Assembly: GCA_021234155.1 (NCBI GenBank)
Contig: JAJEKV010000005.1
Location: 18,894,089 to 18,958,088, forward strand
DNA from: Isoetes taiwanensis
Taxonomy: Eukaryota; Streptophyta; Lycopodiopsida; Isoetales; Isoetaceae
DNA: 64,000 nucleotides
Reading direction: 5' to 3'
This document shows positions 57,251-64,000 of this stretch, in pieces (the stretch's first letter is position 1; every line of letters begins with the position of its first letter). Under the pieces are notes generated by a model. That model was given only the letters and a program-made list of their open reading frames with translations, made no database searches and had not been told where the DNA came from. The translations under genes were made by a program, and so were the position numbers.

Positions 57251-60200
57251 TAATTTTGCTTCTCCTAGAATGGCCAGTCTGCTGCGGTGGAAGCGTTGAG
57301 ATCGACCTAAGCCCGGTCACATTAGCTAGCGGTAAGATCGGACACACTAATGGCGCCGTATTAACCTTAAGATGCGGTTGCGGGTGCACCGGTTGCCTTG
57401 GGTGCCGAGTTAATGGACATTGGCAAATATGATCTTATTGTGGGAATGGAGTTTTTAAGCGTCTGCGCGGGGGCCCACATAGGCTGCGAAAAGAGGAGGT
57501 CACCTTCAACGCCGCTAATGGAGCACGTGTGGCGATAAAAGGTGATTCATTACACTCCGCCATGCAATCAATGTCGATAAAGCAGCTAGGAAAAGCTATG
57601 CGAGGAATGAACTCCTTTGCCTCATTAAACTTGCTTCCATTGAGTCGGACTCCAAGCGGCGACAAGTAATCGGCTTTACCATCGGACATTGCTACCCTTC
57701 TTGAGAATTTAGCGATCTCTTTCCGGATGAGATCCACAAGCTTCCTCCTTTCGAGGAGGGGTGGAATGTGAGATAACTCTTGAACCGGTACTAAGCCTAC
57801 CGGCAAAGCCCCGTCATAGAATGAGTCCTCCGGAGTTAGCGAGCTTAAAAAGCGACTACAAGAGTTCTTGAATTTGGGGTTTATTAGGCCCGGTGTTTCA
57901 CCATTTGGCTCCTATTCTTTTTGTCAAGAAGAAAGATGGCTCCTTAAGGATGTGTATTGGTTATAGGCAACTCAATAAGCATACCATCAAGAATCGCTAT
58001 GCTTTGCCTAGGGCGGATGATCTTATGGACCCGGTTGCAAGGAGCAAAATATTTCTCAAAGATTGATTTGCTCCGGGTACCATCGAGATAAGGATTAAGG
58101 AAGAGGACATCCATAAGTCGCTTTTCGTACCAGATATGGGCATTATGAATTCTTGTCATGCCTTTTGGATTGACCAATGCCCTACCAGCGTTTATGCGGT
58201 TGATGAATGACATCTTCCGCCAATACTTGGATGACTTTGTTGTCATTTTCTTTGATGACATTCTCATCTATAGTAAAACCTTGCAGACAACATGAACAAC
58301 ATCTTGATTAGCTTTGCAAAAGCTAAGGCGCCATCGACTTTTGCCAAGTTCTCTAAATGCAAGTTCGCCACTCCAAGGGTAGACTATTTGGGGCATATTA
58401 TTTCACTTGAAGGAATTGCTACTGAGACCAGCTAAGATAGAAGCAGTAAAGGATTGGCCCATTCCAGCTAATGTTTCAGAGGTCCGGAGTTTCTTGGGAC
58501 TCGCAGGATATTATCGGAAATTTGTTAAGGATTTTGCAACAATTGCCGCACCTCTTACTAATCTCACAAGGCATGAGAAAGTAAAGGATTGGATGGAACA
58601 TTGGAAAACAAAAGTCCAAGTCGGCTTCCAGAAGCTCAAGGATGCCTTAACATCTGCACCAGTCCTTACCTTGCCTGATCACGAAAAGGATAAAAGTAGC
58701 CACCCCAAGCGCTAGTAAAATAGCTACTGGTGGAGTTCTAATGCAGGAGGGGAGAGTTGTTGCTTACGATTCAAAGAAGATGAATGATGCAGAGCAGCGA
58801 TATCCTACCCATGATCAGGAGTTACTGGCAGTTGTACGTGCTCTCCGTATTTGGAGACACTACCTTCTTGGTAGAAGATTTCAGCTGGATACGGATCATC
58901 AAAGTCTTCGCTACCTATCCACCCAGCCAAATCTGAATCTCCGTCAGCGAAGATGGATGGAATTCCTCGAGGAATATGACTTCGAGATTGTATATAAACC
59001 AGGGAAGCACAATGTGGTTGCGGATGCTTTGTCACGTCATCCCTTCATAACCCGGACCCATTGTAATGCCATTTCCACACTCACCAGCGAGTTTGGGAAG
59101 CAAATAGAACAAACCTTGGCCACAGATCCCGAATTCTGTAATATTTGGGAAAGTTTGGGTAAGGAAGCCCGTACCGATAGAGAACGTGAAGCATTCCGTT
59201 CATATAAGAAGGAGGGCAATTTATTATATTACAAAGATAAGTTGTGTGTTCCAGCGACTTCAGGGGTGCGAAAGCTGATTCTCCATGATACACACAACAG
59301 CCCTATAGCAGGACATGCGGGTTTTATGAAAACTTATTTTAAGATCCGCTCCAGCTATTTTTGGCCTTCCATGAAGAAGGATATTGCTAGGTACATCAAA
59401 CAGTGTCAGGTTTGTCAACAAACCAAGGCTGAGCAATTAAGAGTTCCCGGGGAGTTGCAACCTTTGGATGTGCCCAACGCCAAGTGGGAAGTCATAACCA
59501 TGGATTTCATTGTGGGGCTTCCACGTACTCTCCGTGGGTATGATGCCTTAATGGTCGTGGTCGACAAACTATCAAAGATGGCTCACTTCCTGCCATGTCG
59601 CACCACGGACACCGCCTTCGACACCGCCTTGCTCTTTGCAAAGGAAATTTTCAGGTTGCACGGGATGCCGAGAGTAATTGTATCGGATAGGGATCCTAAG
59701 TTTGTCGGTGCGCATTGCGGAAGGATTTCTTCGCCACCATCCGGACCAAGCTTGCCATGAGTACGACCTACCATCCTCGACCGGATGGTCAAAGCGTAGG
59801 CGTGTCAATCGTATTATCGAAGATATGCTAAGAAGCTATGTATGGAGTAAAAGTCACAATGGGCGGATTATATTTACTTGGTGGAATTAGCCTACAGCGA
59901 TTACAAAGCGAGGAGTCTTCTAGAATGTCTCCTTTCATGATAAATTATGGCTATCAATGTCTTACTCCGGACACATGGCATAATCCTGTTTCTAAAGTGG
60001 AGTCTCTCAACAACTCCTTTTAGAAATGCGAGGCCTTGGTGGAAGAAGTTGGGGGTTACTTATTGGGCGCACCCGGTCGTCGGAAAAGAGTCTAGCGGAT
60101 AAGCACCGAACCCCACAGAATCTTCAGTGGGTGAGTCGGTTTGGCTTAAGATCAAAGTAAAACAAGCCAAGCTTAAAATTGGTAAGCTGTAAGAAGTTGG

Positions 60201-60737
60201 CACCCGGATGGGCTGGGCCGTTCATGATTCTTGAGCGCGTGGGAGAACGGGGCATATCGCTTGAACTTGCCACCCCGCTTGAAGATCCACAAGGTCTTTC
60301 ACGTGAGTCTTCTGAAGCAACACACCCCTGATCCAGAGGAGGTTTTGGATACCCCTACCCTCCTAGAAATGAGTGAAGAGCAGCTGGAAATAGTGCCCGA
60401 AGCTCTTCTTGATCGAGCTTACAAACAGACCAGAAGGACTCAAATGTTGCAATACTTGGTCAAGTGGAAGCACTTACCAGTTGAAGATGCTACCTGGGTG
60501 ATGAAGATAGACCTTGAGAAGCACTATCCGGACTTCATGCGGGAATCTCAAGGCCGCACCATCAACGATGCTATCAACCCCGCTCCCGGCGGTAAGCTTG
60601 AAGGCTTGATTGACCGAGAATCATGTTTTAGAGGGGTAGACGCATCGTATATGATAGTAATAACCGATGATGAGATCACCTTCGTGTTCTCTAGGACGTG
60701 GTGTATTGTTGATGTTGACATGACCGCGAATTGCTAG
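57251..60737 (+). pseudogene. Chromovirus 2 pol with chromodomain
   Basis: RT pieces ([48 protein letters not shown]), RNase H (YDSKKMNDAEQRYPTHDQEL, DTDHQSLRYL), integrase (HDTHNSPIAGHAGFMKTYF, CQVCQQTKAEQ, MDFIVGLP, SDRDPKF) and the chromodomain (LQYLVKWKHLPVEDATWVMK at 60440-60500) are all present. The frame is broken about ten times, mostly in RT and after the integrase core. Very close to chromovirus 1 pol in RNase H and integrase. Confidence 0.9.
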
Positions 60738-61251
60738 GAAGGCATCTAGTAAATAGACTGCGTTCATTCCGGCTATACGAGGAACTGAACCATTCCTCAT
60801 GCCACAATGAATTGCAAGCCGTACACATGATAGATTCCCTTCTAGATACTTTTTCTTTTATTTGTAGGGGGTGGTCCCTTCAACCACAACTTAATCATAT
60901 TATTAACCTACGGGTATATGGTTGTGTGCAGGCCAATGAACAAGTCGTCACCTGCCTTGTATAGAGGGTTGCTGATGACCCAACTTGTCCCGTATTGGTT
61001 TTGTCTACATGTATGAATTTTGTTGTCAGAATGTTTTAAATCGGACTCCGGTCCTAAACTCCTTTGATCATAAGTTTGTATCGAGCACCCTGGTGCTTGT
61101 ACTTTGATATTTTAACTTCAATGTATTACTGTCCAAATTACTATAATCTCAACGTATTAATGTTATATTCTTAACTTCATTCTCTAATTCAGTGCTTTAC
61201 GTATATGTATTCAATTAGCTAACCCTAATCTTTGAGGACGGCATTATTTTT

Positions 61252-61262
61252 AGGAGGGAGAA
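61252..61262 (+). other. Polypurine tract of chromovirus 2
   Basis: aggagggagaa directly precedes the 3' LTR. 60738-61251 is its 3' untranslated sequence, with no gene seen. Confidence 0.88.
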
Positions 61263-62877
61263 TGTGACGTTCCACGTATTTATACGGTCTACTATACGGG
61301 ACACGTACAAATACAAGCACGTCACTCCCTAAAGGTACGCTACCATGGGGGTATGGGAACTTAATTGCAACCTAGGGGGTTACCTTACAAAGGATTAAAT
61401 TAGCTATGCTAATTTAACACATTAATAATAATAACCTATAACCTAGGAAATTAGGATAATTACCAATTGGGAAGGCGCCACCTGCCCCAATCGATTGGGC
61501 AGCATGGGGGTTGCCAAGTTTGGATGCCAACTTGACCCCTATCCCTGGGATTGACTCCTGAAGATCGACCAAGGAAGGCCAGGAGCTGAGTGCCATCAAC
61601 CGCCTGCAGAGAACCACCATACCCGGTCGCCCTGTGGAAGCCACATTTGAATCTTCAACCGCCGAGGAGATGGAGGCGCCCATGGGAATGAGTCCAGCCG
61701 AACTCGGGTAGGTGGCTATGTGAATTCTAGATAACGCGTGATTATGTCCGTTTTCTGTTGTTCTCTTTGTAATTCAATCATAGAAACTAACCCTTGTTTG
61801 TACAAGCAAGTACTCTTTATATTCAATTATGGTTTCTACTACGAAAGGATGGATTGTTAGCTCTTTGTTTAGTCGACTCTGCGAAGCGGGGGATTAAGGG
61901 GGTAGAGACCTCTCTGAAGGTGTATTGTAGTATGCTCCTAGATAGCGCCCTGTAGAGTCCCATTAATTGCGGCCTGTGCACAAGAACCCACCGGGTCCTA
62001 GATGCTATGGTCTGGCTTAGCACCAGACAAGGAACACAGTGGTGACATGAGGGGTGGGGTCTTGCATGAGCATACAAGGCTCCTGAGACTCCTACAGTGG
62101 GCTAGGCGATGGATAGGTCACGAGGGCGGGTATGGGTCTGACACTCCCTGGGTGGGAAGGTGTGATCCGTATGGAGCACCTTGCACTTTGAGTAGATTTA
62201 GGGTGAGTAAGTTGGGTACGGATGCGGGGGTCGCTGATGCGGCACGTATTCTCTAGCTCACCCATGGAACCACTGTGATTACGGAAGGGACGGCTTCCAG
62301 GCACGCCTCCTCATCGGACCGAAGCGCCATGAAACACGGGGTAGGCTGGAGGGTGATGCCCTGAGTTTGCGTCTCCGGAAGGCTATAGCAAAGCCATAGC
62401 ATGAATTGACCCATCTGCAAAGTGTGCACAGGAGGGGCGGATGGAGTGGACAACCCTAGCCAATGTTCTATGCCAGCCAACGCCATGCCAAGACTCGGTC
62501 TGCTGATCTCTTGAGGCCCAGCCGTCAGTCGATCCCCACGGGAGTCTGAGCCGGGGTAGAACCTGGGGTTTGGGTGTTTTCTTAGGATTAGATGCATATT
62601 CTATGCCGTTGGTATTTTGGATGGATGCGCCACCCTTCGTGGTGGTTATTTATGTATATTCGTGCAGTGTGCTAACCCTTGTATTCATGCTTCCGCGACG
62701 TAGGAGTCCCATTGAAGGCGTGGGCCGAATGACCCCTTCGTGTCCTTCTTCGGGCCTCATTTCATAGATGGCCCGAAATAGACGGAGGGCCCTGCTCATG
62801 GTGAGATGATCGCCATGGGAGGGGAAAGTCCCCGTATGTATACGTCCGAGGGTCATTATATATTACGGGGCGTCACA
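61263..62877 (+). repeat. 3' LTR of chromovirus 2
   Basis: 1615 bp, starts TGTGACGTTCCACG and ends GGGGCGTCACA, followed by ATCTC. Confidence 0.93.
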
Positions 62878-62882
62878 ATCTC

Positions 62883-64000
62883 TCCCACTACAACTATGCT
62901 CATCCTCGAGCATCACAGACCAAGTCATGACCTACCGTCCAACGGTATTCCGGGTCATACTTGCCCCATGGAGACTCGAACTCGAGCCCTGCTCTGATAC
63001 CAAACATAACGTTCCTAACCGACATGTCCTCAACCAACTGGACAAAACCGTCTAAACGTTTATGAGTAGTTGCTTCTACTCATTTATGCTGGTGTCTCGG
63101 GAACGCCCCACAGGCACATTCAAGGATCGAATACTTGAGCGTAGGATATGTCCTCAACCAACTGGGCAAAACCATCTAGACGTTTATGAGTAGTTGCTTC
63201 TACTCATTTGTGCCAGTGTCTCGGACTCGAGCCCTGCTCTGATACCAAACATAACGTTCCTAACCGACATGTCCTCAACCAACTGGACAAAACCGTCTAA
63301 ACGTTTATGAGTAGTTGCTTCTACTCATTTATGCTGGTGTCTCGGGAACGCCCCACAGGCACATTCAAGGATCGAATACTTTGAGCGTAGGATATGTCCT
63401 CAAGCAACTGGGCAAAACCGTCTAGATGTTTATGAGTAGTTGCTTCTACTCATTTGTGCCAGTGTCTCGGGAACGCCCCACAGGCACATTCAAGGATCGA
63501 ATACTCGAGCGGTCTCTCCCACTAGAACTATGCCCGCCCTCGAAAGCACCACAAGGCTTAACGGTATACCATCGGACCGGTAGTTACCAAGGTTACCAAG
63601 GCACCAATGGAGACTCGAACTTCGAGACACCGCTTTGATACCAAATGTAACGTTCCTAACCGACATGCCTTAACCAACTGGGCAAAACCGTCTAGACGTA
63701 TGAGTATTCGCTTCTACCCATTTATGCCAGTGTCTCAGGAACGCGACACCTAGATCTACTCGAGCGGTCTCCATGGGTTTGTTACAATCTCTCCCATTAG
63801 AACTATGCTTGTCCTCAAGCATCACAAACCATAGACCACGACCAAGTCATGACCTACCGTCTAACGGTATTCTAGGTCATACTTGCCCCATGGAGACTCA
63901 AACTCGAGCCTTACTCTGATACCAAATGTAACGTTCCTAACCGACATGCCCTTAACCAATTGGACAAAATCGTCTAGACGTTTATGAGTATCGGGAATGC
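62883..64000 (-). repeat. Tandem array of tRNA-like (SINE-like) units, right part
   Basis: Same units as 48250-49718 (A-box-like part near 63031, 63153, 63276, 63402, 63674 and 63952; gctctgatacca near 62991, 63236, 63631 and 63914). The array runs off the window end. Confidence 0.55.

Larger units (their letters stand above)
49719..62877 (+). mobile_element. Chromovirus 2 (Ty3/gypsy), near-complete, with accessory ORFs and histone H3
   Basis: 13,159 bp, flanked by the exact 5-bp duplication ATCTC (49714-49718 and 62878-62882). Order: 5' LTR, PBS, ORF1 with H3 fold, ORF2, ORF3, gag-pol with chromodomain, PPT and 3' LTR. It is inserted in the tRNA-like array. Coding frames carry several shifts and stops. 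Accessory ORFs are separated by 200-260 base spacers that look like untranslated gene ends. Confidence 0.93.

Overview
This window looks like a repeat-dense stretch of a land-plant nuclear genome. The evidence is chromodomain-bearing Ty3/gypsy elements (chromoviruses), Ty1/copia remnants, a TRIM-like element whose primer-binding site matches initiator-Met tRNA, LINE 3' ends, GT-AG introns, and no bacterial-style operons. A degenerate DIRS-order (tyrosine-recombinase) retroelement hints at a non-flowering plant such as a fern, lycophyte or bryophyte. That placement is inference. I see no intact, clearly cellular gene; nearly everything is mobile DNA in various stages of decay.

Layout. 0-1.7 kb: transposase-like pseudogene (-), then an AT-rich minisatellite. 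2.1-7.4 kb: an exon-like minus-strand fragment and a broken multi-exon gene carrying a DGQHS motif. Both lie among many foldback hairpins and about 15 copies of a 20-bp perfect or near-perfect palindrome. 7.4-9.6 kb: degenerate copia pol. 9.6-28.1 kb: a decayed retroelement gag (-) split by two insertions. The first is a TRIM-like element (10392-26217, duplication CTTTA). It contains a minus-strand chromovirus (10709-25724), which contains a coding-free LTR element (19042-23656, duplication TCGAC). The second is a solo chromovirus LTR (26316-27907, duplication TCTAC). 28-38 kb: a 95-bp tandem repeat split by a poly-A retrocopy, LINE pieces, a MITE-like foldback and long stretches without genes. 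38-47.4 kb: copia and gypsy fragments, the DIRS-like element, AT-rich repeats and another copia fragment. 48.2-64 kb: a tandem array of tRNA-like (SINE-like) units, interrupted by a nearly complete 13.2-kb chromovirus (49719-62877, duplication ATCTC).

Main discovery. Both chromoviruses carry accessory open reading frames upstream of gag, and ORF1 in each ends in a histone H3 fold. In the plus-strand element (53003-53305) the domain is almost canonical H3. In the minus-strand element (24889-25161) it has residues typical of plant centromeric H3 (CENH3). A second accessory frame (ORF2, about 470-500 codons, unknown function) is conserved in both. The same elements encode a C-terminal chromodomain, the kind of module that binds modified chromatin. 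A retrotransposon family that brings its own H3-like protein together with a chromatin reader is, as far as I know, not a standard described architecture. It suggests self-directed chromatin targeting or interference with centromeric or silencing chromatin.

How the parts work together (inference): LTRs, PBS and PPT support reverse transcription, gag-pol gives particle, protease, RT-RNase H and chromodomain integrase, and ORF1 and ORF2 would act in chromatin or regulation. Both copies carry frameshifts and are probably not autonomous now, although some frameshifts may be consensus sequence errors.
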